Source: Avena insularis (lineage: Eukaryota; Streptophyta; Magnoliopsida; Poales; Poaceae). Taken from it: a stretch of 64,000 nt of DNA. The stretch lies in contig CM042686.1 in assembly GCA_023614405.1 (NCBI GenBank), positions 470,488,740-470,552,739 of the forward strand, written 5' to 3'. Below are positions 35,364 to 48,005 of the stretch, piece by piece. Below the pieces are notes generated by a model that had not been told where the DNA came from, did no database searches, and saw only the letters and a list, made by a program, of their open reading frames with translations. Every line of letters starts with the position of its first letter. The first letter of the stretch is position 1. A program made the translations under genes and the position numbers.

Positions 35364-38300
35364 CTACCGAACAGAAAAAACAATGCCATCATTCAGCGGC
35401 AGCAAGCTAAAGTACCTGCCGTTCTCGTCCACGCAGCACGTGTGCCACACTACATGGTACGAACCTACAGGAAACGAGGAGACGTCCAGCAGGCAGTCCG
35501 AGAATCCTTGCCCGCCGCCATCCGCTGTGAAACACGCGAACGCCGTCACTAGGTCTGTCTCGGGACAGGAACTCTTCTTCTCGTCACGGTTCTTCCTCGG
35601 GTCGCGCTTTATGTGCCGCAGCAGCATGGAGTTCAGCACGACCATCTCGGCGGTCCTGCACATCTCGAACTGCTTGCTCCTCGCTCCTGTGATGTGTAAG
35701 CGCGACGATGGGCTTGTGGCGAGGATGCAGTAGAGTTTCGCGATGTGGATGCGAGTCCTCTCCAGCACGCGCTTCCACCGCAGGCAGAGAGTCACGGACA
35801 GCTGGGAGCCCGGCGACACTGATACTGTATCTCTGTTTACAGGGTTGGAATCGAATATGAAGAGCTCGGCGCCAAGGCAAGGCCTGAAAAAAATTAAGGT
35901 GTCATCTGATGTTCAGAATCTCTATTAGATCATCTAAATTGTCACTCAAAGCAATTCAAGGATGTAACTTTCATAAATGCAGTACCTTACACTGAAGAAG
36001 TATTTGGGAAGCACAAAAGGCAATCCCATCAATCTCTGCATAATGCTAGACAGAAATTGCATCCCTCTGTGTAAATTAAATAAAGTGTCATCTCCAGTTG
36101 TAGTCACTCCTTTTGAATCTGCACGCATACGAAGCAAAGATGCCACAGCAAACTTGAAGAGAGAATAAGAATCATTTTCTAGATTCCCTGAACAGTTCAT
36201 CCGTGTGTTGAACTGTACGGAGTCCAGTTCATAAGGAACAGAAATGAGCTGTCGTAGTTGGGAGACAACCTGGCTATCTTTCCTATCTACCCTTTCATGT
36301 AAATCTTGCAAGACTGAAGCATGAGAAAATCTCTCCGGAAGCCTGCAAGGCTCTGAACTGCTACGTAGGTTTGAGAAATCCACAGAAAACGCAGTACAAA
36401 ATGACAAAAGTGAGCACATGAAAGCAAGCCTGGCCAAAGTAGTAAAGCTTTGTTGATCCATGTCACCATGGGATGCAGCTAGGAGATCGTAGCTCTTTGC
36501 TAGGTCACCCAGCCTTAAAGAACAGTTACTCAGAGCTGGTAGAACTTGGTTGTTCTCTATGGCTACACTACAAGAGTCTCCTCTTGATTCATGAGCAGAA
36601 GAATGTGCACTAAGGATGCCAAGAACATCAGTTAGGATCTCAAGAAAAGATGCTCTCAGACTAATGAACCACCTCTGGAAGAAGAATTCACAGTCTGAAG
36701 AGGCATTAGATGAGAGGACATCATTTGCTAAGCATGTTCTCTCACAAATGCCAGTTACCTTTTCTTGATAACCGTGCAACTCTGGAGATCTAGCAAGAGT
36801 ACGGTCAGCATCTGTTTCAATACAGTAGAGATCCTCATGAAGAACTCCCTCTGTATTTAGCTCACCAACCAACTTATTGATTGCTGAAGGAAAAACTAAT
36901 AGCTTCATCTCAAGTTCTCCGGCACCAAAAATTAGCAGTGATTTGAACCAAAAACTAGAGGATCCAGAGTCAAAAGCACCTGAAACTTTTCTGAAGACAA
37001 ATGATGCAGTGAACCAGAGACCTTCCCGACAGCAGTACATAGCAGACCTATAGGCTTCCCAATATCTCTGCTTTCTTGTAAGAATTTTGGCCATCTGGAG
37101 CGCACACAATTCATGAGCTATCCAAGCAGGAGTGAAGAATATCTCAGGGTGCTTTTCTGAACCATCTGATCCTTTATTACCAGTATCATTCCTGATTTTA
37201 CAAGTATTCCATGAGATACGGGCAGACATTATAAGGCGGAAGAATTCATATGTGCTGCAATACTGAGAGGCGTTCTGCTGCACACATTCAGTTAGACCCT
37301 TGATACTGTGGTGAAGATTGCAGGAAGAGACAGATGTTTTACAACACATATCATGACAGGCATTTGCAAACTTGAGCGTGCAAAGAATTAGACCATGCAT
37401 TACAGATGATTCCTTCTTACTACAAAATTCAGTGGAAACTAACTTTGCCTTCTCAGTGTCAATTTCCATGCAAGAAGCTTTAATACTTGCAGCCGCTGGT
37501 TCAATAGTATCATCTGAAGCTCTAAACTGCAATTGAGCAACAAAAGATTCAACACAGCTAGCTGCCACTTCGGAGTAATGACTGGCATTTATTCCAGCCA
37601 GTTCTTTTATCAGGCACCTTACTTTATCAAGAGCAACAGAAGCAGCAGAAGGGTAGCCTGCAACAAGCTTTAGCATGAGGCTGAACAGTGTCCTGTATTT
37701 CTCCAGTTCACAGGAGGACACGTTGGTATGTCTGGTTTCTACTTTGCTTCTATTGCTGACTAGCTGATTGGCCAGAGGTATAATATGATCCATTATTCCA
37801 GTTAAAATCTTATTCAGAGACGCTTCAACCTCGCTATTTTCTTCATGAGTTGCCAGCCTGTTGTTTGAAATTCCTTGGTACCCAGTGTAAGAGAATGATG
37901 AACTCCCAAAAATACTTATGGTCTGATGTGGCTTTGTTTGCTTGAGGAAGAAAAAGAAGATATCCACGAGAATTCTGAGAGCAGTATCCTGCATCTCCCA
38001 GGAAGAGCAATGAAAAAACCTTTCAGCAGCCAGAGCAAGCTTGGATAACTCAGAAGCATTGATATGCCGAATGCTTGGAGCTTTAACACAGATCATCTGG
38101 AAAGTACTTTTCCAGTCAGATAAAAAATAAATGTAAGCGTTAATCAGAATGTGCAGAATCCATTAGTATTCACCTTTTGCAGAATTCTGAGTGCATAGCT
38201 CTTGCACTCAAGTGTAAAACCCTCATCATCAATTAGACGCAGCAGTGTGCCAAAAACAGTACTGGTAACAGGGAGATAGAAAGTATTTCTGCGAAACATA

Positions 38301-39829
38301 AAACATAAACATTTTAAAGCCATAGTCTTCATAGGAAGAGAAGATTCATGTCCCATAAATAGTAACAGAAATTCCACCTGCAATGGCAAATTGATCAGGA
38401 AATAAAGTTAATTCAAAATCAATTGAAAGTTGGAGAGTGATGATAACTTGGTATTTAAAGCTGGTCGCTAGCCTCCAGCTTCTCAGACAGAGGCTTAATA
38501 GAAGCATGCCTTGCAATTTAGGAGAAGATTGCAGCAGCACAAGACAATCTTTCAGTATATTAACAAAGATGTAAATCATAGGAAACTAAAATTTTAACAG
38601 AAAGTAAATTTATGTTGCCAATTACCAAAATCTGATGACGATAGCAAATGCAATTCAAAGGAGAAATGTACATTTACTTCAATAAACAACTAAAAATACT
38701 AACAAATGCTTATGGTGAAATGAACTTAATGGCATATTAGGATTCAGGAAACATAATCGCAGAGATGACTTCGAGTCAATTCAGCAAAAAAAAATCATAA
38801 CTTGGCAACTTGTGGGTTACATTACCTGGTCAACAAAGAAAACAATTGACTTGGACGCCAGCCTGGACAGTGTGAAGAGCATTTCAGCTTTGAATACATC
38901 TTCCAGGTTGCCTAGAACCATCTCCTTTCCAACCTCACGAACTCTATGGATAACAGCCAATGTACAACCAAGCTTCGAGAAACTCTTAATTGCTGCTATA
39001 ATAACTTGAGCTTCTGATGTTGGTGAGATAACTAAACCAGCCAGCACTTGAAGGGTGATGCACGAGAAGTCCTCTGACAGCTTACAGAAGCAACCAGCTG
39101 CAAACAATGCCGCTTTGACCTGCCAAAGGAGTAACAATCAAAATGTAGCATGTGTGTATTGCAAGATCCCTGAACAAATTACTAACAATCATGTGTATTG
39201 CAAGATCACTATCATGATTGATCCAACAAAGCATAAACCAGTCATTGTGATTGTTACTGACACTGACCTCGGCAGCATTGAAGGAGCAGAGGCCGGAGAG
39301 GACGATGGAGCGCACGTGGACGCTGTCCTTGGCAAGGTCGGCGAGGCAGCCGAACATCCTAAGCGCGAGCGCCCTGGCCCGTGGAGTCGCCCCTGCCGCG
39401 CCGTGCGCCGCCACGACCCTTCGGAGGATTTGCTCAGGCTCTGCCGCCGCCCAACCGCCGCTCTTGTTCTGGAGGAGGGAGCGGACGATGCGGGACCGGA
39501 CGGAGTCGTCGGCAGTGGTCCTGAACTCGGTGGCGAGGCGGAGGAGCATGGTCTCGGCGAAGACGCGGGGCTCGGCGGGCAGGACGCCCGACGCGTAGTC
39601 CACTGCCTCCGGTATAGCGGGGAACGCGGCGAGCTCGCGGATGCGCGGTGCGGCGGCGTCGAGGGCCTGGAGGCGCGTGCCTGAAAGGGGAGTAGTGAAG
39701 GTGAGGCCGGCGTTGGGGGAGAATACAAGGGAGTTGGTGCTCGAGAGGGTTACCGAGGTAGCGGGAGCGGAGGCCCCGGTCGAGGTCGATGCTCCAGTCC
39801 ATGGCGGAGGCCGCCGGGATCCTCTCCAT
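35364..39829 (-). CDS. INTS7: Integrator complex subunit 7, six or seven exons, intact
   Basis: The Integrator complex cleaves snRNA 3' ends and terminates paused RNA polymerase II transcripts in the nucleus; INTS7 is a HEAT/ARM-repeat scaffold subunit. Minus-strand exons are 39829-39754, 39680-39268, 39119-38826, 38377-38174, 38096-35986 and 35883-35364, all with GT-AG introns and matching phases. This gives 1205 residues, close to the plant INTS7 size (Arabidopsis EMB1895). The N-terminal ARM region (VKAALFAAGCFCKLSEDF, RLASKSIVFF) and the C-terminal domain (HTCCVDENGRYFSLLPLND) fit the family. An extra in-phase exon at 38585-38448 is possible. The start is the first ATG, with a second in frame at codon 10. 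No stop or frameshift is seen, so the gene is probably functional. Confidence 0.88.
38448..38585 (-). other. Possible additional or cassette exon of INTS7
   Basis: A 138-bp open stretch between exons 3 and 4 is flanked by TTTTAG and a weak GTTATC donor. It would add 46 helical, Leu-rich residues in frame and leave a 70-bp intron before exon 4. Against it, exons 3 and 4 joined directly fit the family without a gap. It may be an alternative exon or an intron shadow. Confidence 0.35.
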
Positions 39830-40516
39830 TGCCGCCGCCTGTCGCCGGAGGTTTAGATGCGCCCCCTTCCAAAATTAATCTGACTATAGTTCATTATAGG
39901 AGGGTTTATCTCCAGGCGTCGGATGGTGATTCAACGCTTGGGATGGCGCTGGCCTCCCGGCAATTACCAGTGGTTTATCTTCAGATCGTCTTGCCCCCCA
40001 TGTATCTTGACACTAATGCTGCACATTCATCCATTCCTTAATTCAGTGTACACCTGCACATCATATAATTATATATAAGCACACTCTTTCACGCATAAGT
40101 GTTGTGAATGAACTGAAATTTAAATAACCTCTTTCCGAGTGACCCCAACAACATGGCAGAATATACACTAATTACTTGCTTTCTAAATTACATAGGAATT
40201 TAGACAAAAAATTACACAACTTGACGGCATTACAAATAGAACAGAAAAGAACCAGGCCACAACTAGTGCTTTTAGTTTTCTAAAATTTTGACAAGATACA
40301 TCTTAGAAGCATTAGACTGAATTTTGACAAGATACAAGTTTCAAGATTAATTGATGATTCCAGCAGAATACTTTCATGACCAGTTGGGCTTTGGCACTAC
40401 CCAATCGAACAATAAAAAACAAGGGGAACAAACAGAATACTTTCATGAATATACACTGATTACAATGGTAGCCATCGACAAACTTGGTAGCGGGCATATA
40501 TAAATGATGTTTATGA

Positions 40517-40520
<4 letters not shown>

Positions 40521-40572
<52 letters not shown>
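40521..40572. repeat. (TA)26 microsatellite
   Basis: An uninterrupted TA dinucleotide run of about 52 bases. Confidence 0.9.
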
Positions 40573-40577
<5 letters not shown>

Positions 40578-40714
40578 GTATATTAAAGGGCGTTAGCCTT
40601 CCCTCAATTAGACAAATCAGCTATTTCTACTGTAGATCTCTACAGTAACCACTAACCGGTATGGGAGACACGAGGCTCTCTATGGCCGGCTAAAACTCAT
40701 CTAAGACCTTTTAG

Positions 40715-40832
40715 ATATTTCAAAATACACAAGATACACTTTAAAATGAGTGAACCTATACCCTAAAATACTCTACATACATGTATTTTATAGAAGTGCT
40801 AGAATGTCTTTATTATTAGTGAATGGAGGGAG
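40715..40832. mobile_element. Truncated Stowaway-like MITE
   Basis: The right end TGAATGGAGGGAG matches a Stowaway terminus, and the body (ACTCTACATACATGTATTTT) resembles that family. The left end is not recognisable. Confidence 0.4.
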
Positions 40833-42378
40833 TCTTATTTTGCAGTTCGCCCAAGACTATGTGCTCTAATCTCAAAAGTGTTCTAATCGCATAAGAGCAT
40901 CTCCACTTCCCCCCATAGGGAGTCCGGCGTTTGGCCTTATGGGGGGCGTCAGTGCAGGTATCTCCTATCGGGAGTCACCGCCTCCCAACCGTCGCCCCTA
41001 AACAGCCCCCCCAAATCGCAATTGCAAATTTAAAGTTTCAAAAGGTTGCCGGAAATTAAAACATAGTTTGCCGTCACCGGGCACTACATAGTTCAGGCGA
41101 TGCAATCACCGCAAATCACCGGAATACAAGTTCGTCGGTGATCAAAATAAAAATAGGGGGAACACGAAAATCAAATGGGAAGGAGATCATCCGCCACGGT
41201 AGGAGGCACCTCCGGGGTCGTCAGCGGCAGAACGGTGGTGTTGGCCTGGGTGAGGATCGGGGTCGGGGTCGCAGCCGCCGGTGTCGGGCTGCTGTTCTGG
41301 TTGGCAGTCGCTCGGTTCTCGGAGAGGATCAGGGCGTGCTGATCAACACACCACGCCTTCGTCTCGGCGTCCATGTCCTTCGTGTCGACCATCAAGATCA
41401 CCAAGTCCTCCCTCCTCTTCTTTGCCACCATGTTGGCCTTGATGAGGCCAAGCTGGATGTCCTGTCGCTCCCCTGGTGCCCGTGGCGATCTCTTCCAACC
41501 TGGTGGCCTGCTCCGCCCTCATGGCGGCGTGCGAGGCGGCGGCGGCCATGCAAGCTAGGATGGACGAGTGTAGTTTCTCGATGGACGGCGTCGTGTCCCT
41601 CATGGCCTCCGCCTTCCTTTGGCTGACGGGTCGGCCCTCCGATGTCGCAGATGGCGCCGCCCCTAGGTTGTACGTGCTGGACTTGGCCTGGGCGAGAGAG
41701 GTCCGCGTCTCCGTCCACTTGTCGCACCCCTCAATCCGAGCAAAGACGTGGATGAACTTAAACTCGTTGTTGTCATTGTCCTCGCGGTAGGCGGAGATCA
41801 TGGCGCGCATCTACGAAAATCACAAGTCGGACACACAAGTCTGAAATGGGAGGTAGCGGGTGGCTACGGGGGTGTTTACCTGATCATCGTAGTTGGTGCC
41901 ACTGACATGGATGCGACGCACCTCCTCCACGACGATGTGCCACTTGTTGCAGGCGTGCTAGATCATGGACCAACGGTGAGAAATACCGAAGTCGTTGCGG
42001 TCGTGGTGCAAGTCCTTGAAGTAGGGGTCCAACAACCGCCGCTCATTGTACGCTGCCTTCACCCTCTTCCAATAGCAGTCCGAGTTCTGGTTGGCGTCGG
42101 TGAAGGGGTCTATGCTGACGGTCTTCCAAGCCTCGGCGAGGCACTCATCCTCCCTTGAGATCCACTTGGGGCCGCGTCCGCCGCCTCCTTTCTTCTTCTA
42201 CTTCCCCTCCACCTCCACGACCTTATTCTTCCCTTTCAGGTCGACTGCGATGGTCACCGGTACCTCCACCACCTCATCCTCATCCTCGGCTACCTCCGTG
42301 TTCGCGTAGACCTCGTCCTCCCATGCGCCGCTGTCGTCCTCCTTGTATGCAGCGTCTTCCTCTTGCGTGAAAGCCGGG

Positions 42379-43760
42379 TGATGACCCACAAGTACAGGGG
42401 GTGTATCGCAGTATTTTCGAGGGAAGTGAAACCTAATTTATTGATTCGACACAAGGGGAGCCAAAGAATATTTATAAGCCTTAACAACTGAGTTGTCAAT
42501 TCAGCTGCACCTGGAAACAATCTTGCTCACAACAGTTTATCAAGAGCTTTGTAGTAGGAATAGTAAAATAACAGATAGTAAAGCAAAGATAGTAGTAACA
42601 AAAGCGATAAGCATTGGAATTGAGCGGTAGGCATAGGGGTGGATGGACGGGCGTTGCATGGATAAGACAATTCACATAGCAATCAGAACATAGGCCAATT
42701 GCAGATAAATAAGATAAAGCACCCAAGTACTAGACAATCCTAGGCATGTGTTCCATATATAGTCATACGTGCTCGCAATGAGAACTTGCACAACATCTTT
42801 TGTCCTGTCAGCCCGTTTGCAGCGGGACCTTTAGGGAACTACTAGCAATTAAGGTGCTCCTTTTAATAGAGCACCGGAACAAAGCACTAACACTCCGTGA
42901 ACACATGTGATCCTCACATCAAAGCCATTCCCTTCCGGTTATCCTGATTTCTGTCACTTCGGGGCCATAGGTTCCGGACAACAACGTGTGTATACAACTT
43001 GCAGATAAGACCAAGAACAATACTTTCATAATGAATCAATAACATGTTCAGATCTGAGATCATGACACTCGGGCCCTAGTGACAAGCATTAAGCACAACA
43101 AGTCGCAACATAGTCATAAAGCACTAATAAAAGATACTAGGCACCATGCCCTAACAATCTGATGTCATTACATGAACGATCTCATCCAATTCCTACCATC
43201 CCCATAGCCTACAGCGGGGGATTACTCACTCATAGATGGGGGAAACATGGATGGTCGATGGAGAAGCGATGGTGATGATGATGGCGATGATCTCCTCCAA
43301 TTTCTCGTCCTGGCAGGGTGCCAGAACGGAGTTTCTGGTGCTGTTTCGTGGAATCTGGTCGTGGCGGCGGAGCGGAACTCCTTCTGGAAAAACATCGAAC
43401 CCCCTGAAGTTTTTAGGTCAGAAGGCTCCTATAGGCGAAGAGAGAGGCCGAGGGGGTGCCTGGGGGTCCCACACCACCCCCTGGCGTGGCCTGGCCTGGC
43501 CCGCGCCACTAGGTGGTGTGGCCACCCACTGGCTCTTCTCCGTCTCGTATTCTGGCTCCCGGAGTCTTCGGGTGAAATAGGATTTTGGCATATTTTCCGG
43601 GATTTTTCCTGATAGTTGGTTTTCTGCACAAAAAGTAGACACCAAGGCAATTCTGCTGAAAACAGCGTTAGTCCGCATTAGTTGTATCCAAATCACACAA
43701 GTATAGAGGAGAAACAATAGCAAAAGTGTTTGGGAAAGTAGATACGTTTTGGACGTATCA
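42379..43760 (-). repeat. 3' LTR of the pol-less Gypsy element
   Basis: 1382 bp; on the minus strand it starts TGATACGTCCAAAACGTATC and ends ...GTGGGTCATCA. It is nearly identical to 50768-52139, with several small indels. Confidence 0.92.
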
Positions 43761-43776
43761 ACTCCCCCCAAGCTTA
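43761..43776 (-). other. Polypurine tract of the pol-less Gypsy element
   Basis: The minus strand reads AAGCTTGGGGGGAGT and abuts the 3' LTR. Confidence 0.75.
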
Positions 43777-46008
43777 GCTTATTGCTTGTCCTCAAGCAAT
43801 TAAGTTGAAAACTGAGTGCGATAAAAGAACTTTCACGAACACATTTGCTTCATATGATGTAAATATTTTCAGCAATGTGATCAACTACTTGTACAATTCA
43901 TAATAAAGAGTATGCAATTGAGTCTACTTAATAGTCATTGCAAGCTATAAAGAGATCCCAACTCAAGAATAATAAGTAGCACGAAGCACAAACATAAGCA
44001 ACATTACAATGCTCATAAAAAGGTATGATAGAGTGGTATCTCGCTTGCCTTTGATTATGAATGCCAAGGCACCTCTCAAGTTCAAGTGATGACTAGAAGT
44101 AAAGATATCAAAGATACAAGCATCAAAGTCATAACACAAATAATCAAGTAATGGAACAAACACAAAGAATGACAACTATTCTCTCAAGAAGGTGCTCAAA
44201 GAATATGTGGAGACTCAACAAGTAGAAGAAAAGGTTTTGAATAATTTTGAAAGGCTTCCAAATGCTGAAAGTATGGTACTCGTTAGCTTTGAGCTCTCGT
44301 TGCCCCTATCATAAGCATCTTTAATGTGGTTAAGGTAAAAGTGAGGTCCAATCTGAGTTATATGCTTGACAGACTATAAACTAAAAATCCTAAGTCCCTT
44401 GAGTACGAGGGCCGCTCCTCATGCTACTCAACTTTAGTTACCGGTAAGTTCTTGTCATCGTAAGTATGTGCGTATCATTGAGAACCGCCAACGAGGTACC
44501 CCTTGTCCGATGATACGAAAGAATCCCCATATCAAAATGACAAGGCAAGCAGACAATGAGTATCTCAGCAATCTTCTTATTTACCATGGAAAAATGGTGC
44601 TTTTTTCTCTCTTTTCTCTTTTCATAAATCTCTTTTTTTTCTCAATAGCTATCTTTCTCTTTTTTATAAGAAGAATGCTTCATAGATATCATTATGGTTA
44701 CGCTGCAGGTTTCCACCATGTCAGCATGGATTAGACCAGTGGCCCAGGCGTTTCCCTAACACATATACATAACTCCATGGACTTACAAGCTCCCCTTTTA
44801 TTTCACACCGACGACATCGGCAAACAAAAGAGCAAGGTATCAACTGGGTATATATTTACAAGTGTTGAAAGCGTTCCCCGTGACAGCACGGTTCTACTAA
44901 TCCCCAGCCTATAATTTGCAAGCATATAACTTTCATGGAGAATTCACAATGGTTCAGGTTTATTAAGTGCAGGAAATAAAGTGTGCCATCAAGTTCGTGA
45001 GAGCTTTACTAACTAGTTTTCCCATAACAAGCAAACATTTTATTCGGAAGAAAACAAGGCATAATAAATATGCACGGGAGTAGCAAATGATGTTAATAGG
45101 TAGGTATGGTGGACACTTTGGAAATATTTGGTTTAGGGAGTTGGAAACATGAGTAAAACACTCAGTGGAAGTGAAGGCTAGCAAAAGTAAGGGAGCGACA
45201 AACGAGAGAGCAATAGCTGTCATTATCATGCTTGCAACAAAACAGTACTACTCATGGCATGAAAATGATTCAAGATCCTCAAGGCAAAATAATTCATCAA
45301 GGCTTAACTGATTATCACAGTCTTGTGCATGCGTGAGCATGTGCCAAGTCAATTCAAATGAAACATTCAGAGGAGGATACCACGGTGTCATACCAATTTA
45401 TGAATAGAGCAATGCAAGCAAACATTCATAAGACATGCTACAAACTATTAGCGAGCTGGAGCTAATCATAAGAAAGCAAGAACTACTAACCATCCAAAGA
45501 TGACATACACCCTACTTGAACGGACTAAGCAAGCCCACAATGATGAGTATATGTACAAAAATGAAAACAAATAGAGTTCGTTACCAGCCTCTTACCACGC
45601 CTCAAGTTGTCATTGATCCTCATTATTGCTCTTCACTTGTGTGGCTTAAATAATAATATGAAACCAATATCCACTGAGTACTGCCGAACCCTGTAGCAAA
45701 CTCGCAAAAACCAAAGAAGAACGACAAATATTTTTGGTGTTTTCGATTTTTAAACAAGAACCAAAAGGGAAAACAAACAAAGCAAAATATTTTTGGGGTT
45801 TTCGAATAGTTCAAACAAAGCAAAAGGGGAAAAACAAACCAAGGCAAAAAGAAGAAGCAAACCAAAGAGAAACAACAAAAATATTTTTGGTCTTTTTGTG
45901 TTTTAGAAAGCAAAAGCAAAGAAGAACGAAAACTAAAAAGAAAACGAAAACATGAATATACAAAGTACCGACGCAACATGATATGGAGATGAGTGTGGTG
46001 TCGACGTA
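43777..46008 (-). other. Non-coding 3' region of the pol-less Gypsy element
   Basis: About 2.2 kb without a credible ORF. It is related to the 3' region of the element at 9517-16023. It includes A-rich and CAAAGAAGAAC-type purine runs at 45715-45950. Confidence 0.6.
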
Positions 46009-46024
46009 CCTCCCCCCAAGCTTA
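46009..46024 (-). other. Internal polypurine-tract-like motif
   Basis: The minus strand reads TAAGCTTGGGGGGAGG, downstream of the env-like ORF. It is a near copy of the tract at the 3' LTR. Confidence 0.5.
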
Positions 46025-46380
46025 GGCTTTTGGCCTAAGTGGGTATCAATCCCAAGCCGGGCAGGATGAAGTGTCACCGTGGTACGACGAGGAGGTACCC
46101 TCGTCCTGGTGCAAGCTCGAGTACGTCCCTCCGTAATGTGCGGAGTAATCATAGGAGGGCACATCCTCCTGGTGCTGCTCAGGAAACCCGAGGCGAGCTG
46201 CTCGTCCACCTCCTCCTTGGAGCGCGACCACGGTCTCCTGTGAACACTAAACAAAGCAGGTTGTGGCAAAAGGATCTCCCTTTCATCCCCGTCAGTGAAA
46301 AGCATCCTATATACTAGATTGTTCAAATCAGAGGTAGTAGTGACAAAGTGATCAGTTTTCTTGGCAGCAAGGTCAAGCCT

Positions 46381-47190
46381 CTATGGTGCCAGCATAGCAT
46401 CATCGGGATCCATTGAAAGACCTAATGCATTGACTACACGCGAGGCAATGATGCCCCCATAGATAGGCCCCCTAGCAGCTAGGAGGCGAGCAATAAGCGA
46501 GCCAAAATTGTACTGAGTATCATTGTTGAGCGCAGCAACAAGGAAAGCTAAATGATAGTTGGAGATATTACTAGTGTTCTCCCTACCCAATACACTAGTG
46601 GCAAGATAGTATGCAAAGTATCTAATAGCAGGGAGTTGGATATTTCTTATCTTTCCAAGCTGCGCTACGCGGTCATCATCATTGGTCACCCCTCGGTAAA
46701 GCTCCAACAAATCAGCGGGTCGCCATTGAATTTTCTTCACGGTCCCTGCCATACGCACACCTACAATACTGCAAAATCTCTCCAAAGGCATGGTGAAGGG
46801 CAGATCATAGATTTTAAAAGAGACAGTAGATTGATAGGGTGTGTTAGTAAACGCGAAGCTCTCAACAAAAGTTTTGGTGAGCATAGCATATTGTGCACTC
46901 TCATCTTGCATATAAGAGGTCAAACCAACCCTCTCGATCAGTAGCAAGAAATCATCAAAAATACCTGCAGCTTGCAAGAAAGTAAAACAAGGAAAAGAGG
47001 ATGGGTGAGCATCCCCATCATCCCTTTCACTGCCAATACGGGTTGCAATGAGGTCTTCATTGTATGATGGCCTAGCTTGAGAGGCTGTTCTTGAGGGCCT
47101 CGACCTCCTAGGTGCATCACTCTCAAATATCTCTCCAAAAGTATGGTTGTTCATGCGTGGTATTCTAAAATTTAAACACCTATTAAACAA
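46381..47190 (-). CDS. Athila env-like ORF, open
   Basis: A 269-residue open ORF downstream of gag-protease. It contains motifs typical of the Athila downstream ORF: FKIYDLPFTMPLERFCSIVG (about residues 127-146) and AARGPIYGGIIASRVVNALG (about 237-256). It belongs with the plant 'Athila ORF-1' type proteins. I see no signal peptide or strong membrane segment, so 'env-like' is positional. The related ORF at 74-1492 is degenerate, while this one has no break. The start chosen is the first ATG; another at 47154 (MNNHTFGEIF) is also plausible. Confidence 0.7.
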   Translation of the reverse strand: MFNRCLNFRIPRMNNHTFGEIFESDAPRRSRPSRTASQARPSYNEDLIATRIGSERDDGDAHPSSFPCFTFLQAAGIFDDFLLLIERVGLTSYMQDESAQYAMLTKTFVESFAFTNTPYQSTVSFKIYDLPFTMPLERFCSIVGVRMAGTVKKIQWRPADLLELYRGVTNDDDRVAQLGKIRNIQLPAIRYFAYYLATSVLGRENTSNISNYHLAFLVAALNNDTQYNFGSLIARLLAARGPIYGGIIASRVVNALGLSMDPDDAMLAP

Positions 47191-48005
47191 GTGATTGCAA
47201 AGTAAATATAATGAAGGATTCTACTCATAGGGACTTGCAAGAGGCCTAAACATGCATCAAAACTATATCTCTAAGCATCAAACAAGCTTACAAGCTCTCT
47301 TAACCAGTCACCTACAGCAGCAAAATACTCAACATATAATCCACTAAACACAAATCTACTTGGACAAGGGGAGGAGTCACATACTAGGGAACAAATGCTC
47401 CAAATTTCAGCAAGAAAGATGGGCTGAGCAAGGAGATCGGAAAAATCGAGAGCAAGCACAGCAAGAACGTGATTTTGAGCTATGAACTTGAGCTTACTCG
47501 GGAGAGAGAAGAAAGTGACAGGTGAGAGAGTTGGTGGGGGGCCAGGGGTGGCCCACACCAGGGCATGGCGCCACCCAAGGCTGGCCACGCCACCATGTGA
47601 TGTGCCTGCCTGGTGGGCCCCCTGGTACCTACCAGGTACTCCTCTGCCCCTTTTTTCATGTAAAAATTTAATATGAATTTTCTAGAATTTTTCAAGACAC
47701 TTTATTTTTGGGCATTTTTCAGAAATAGAAGAATGATTTTTCTGACAGACAGTTTTTTTTCTTTTGGAAACATGATGCAAGGACAAAACAAGGCTAGAAC
47801 TACAGAAGTTCTAGCATGCAAGTAACTAACAACAAAAAGAAAACTAAACGAAAGCAAAAACTAAAATGCAAAGGATAGAAATAAACGGAGATAATCATAA
47901 TGAAAACATTGTTTTGTTCAATGGAATCCTTTTGTTAGCAAGGTTGATCAAGTCTTGCTACCAAAACAATTGCATATGAGACAAAACTTTGTACTCCACT
48001 AATGA
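47191..48005 (-). other. Spacer where pol would lie
   Basis: About 0.8 kb between gag-protease and the env-like ORF, with no RT, RNase H or integrase motif on either strand. A short GC-rich piece at 47510-47640 (CACC/GGTGG-rich) resembles LTR-type sequence near 43450-43520. Confidence 0.55.

Larger units (their letters stand above)
39830..40894. other. Upstream of INTS7, intergenic
   Basis: It should contain the INTS7 promoter, but I see no clear TATA box at a convincing distance. It also holds the TA microsatellite and a partial Stowaway-like sequence. Confidence 0.45.

Noticed and set aside
40312..40575. An 87-codon minus-strand ORF
   Set aside because: Its first part is a Tyr-Ile repeat from the TA microsatellite, and the rest has no motif.
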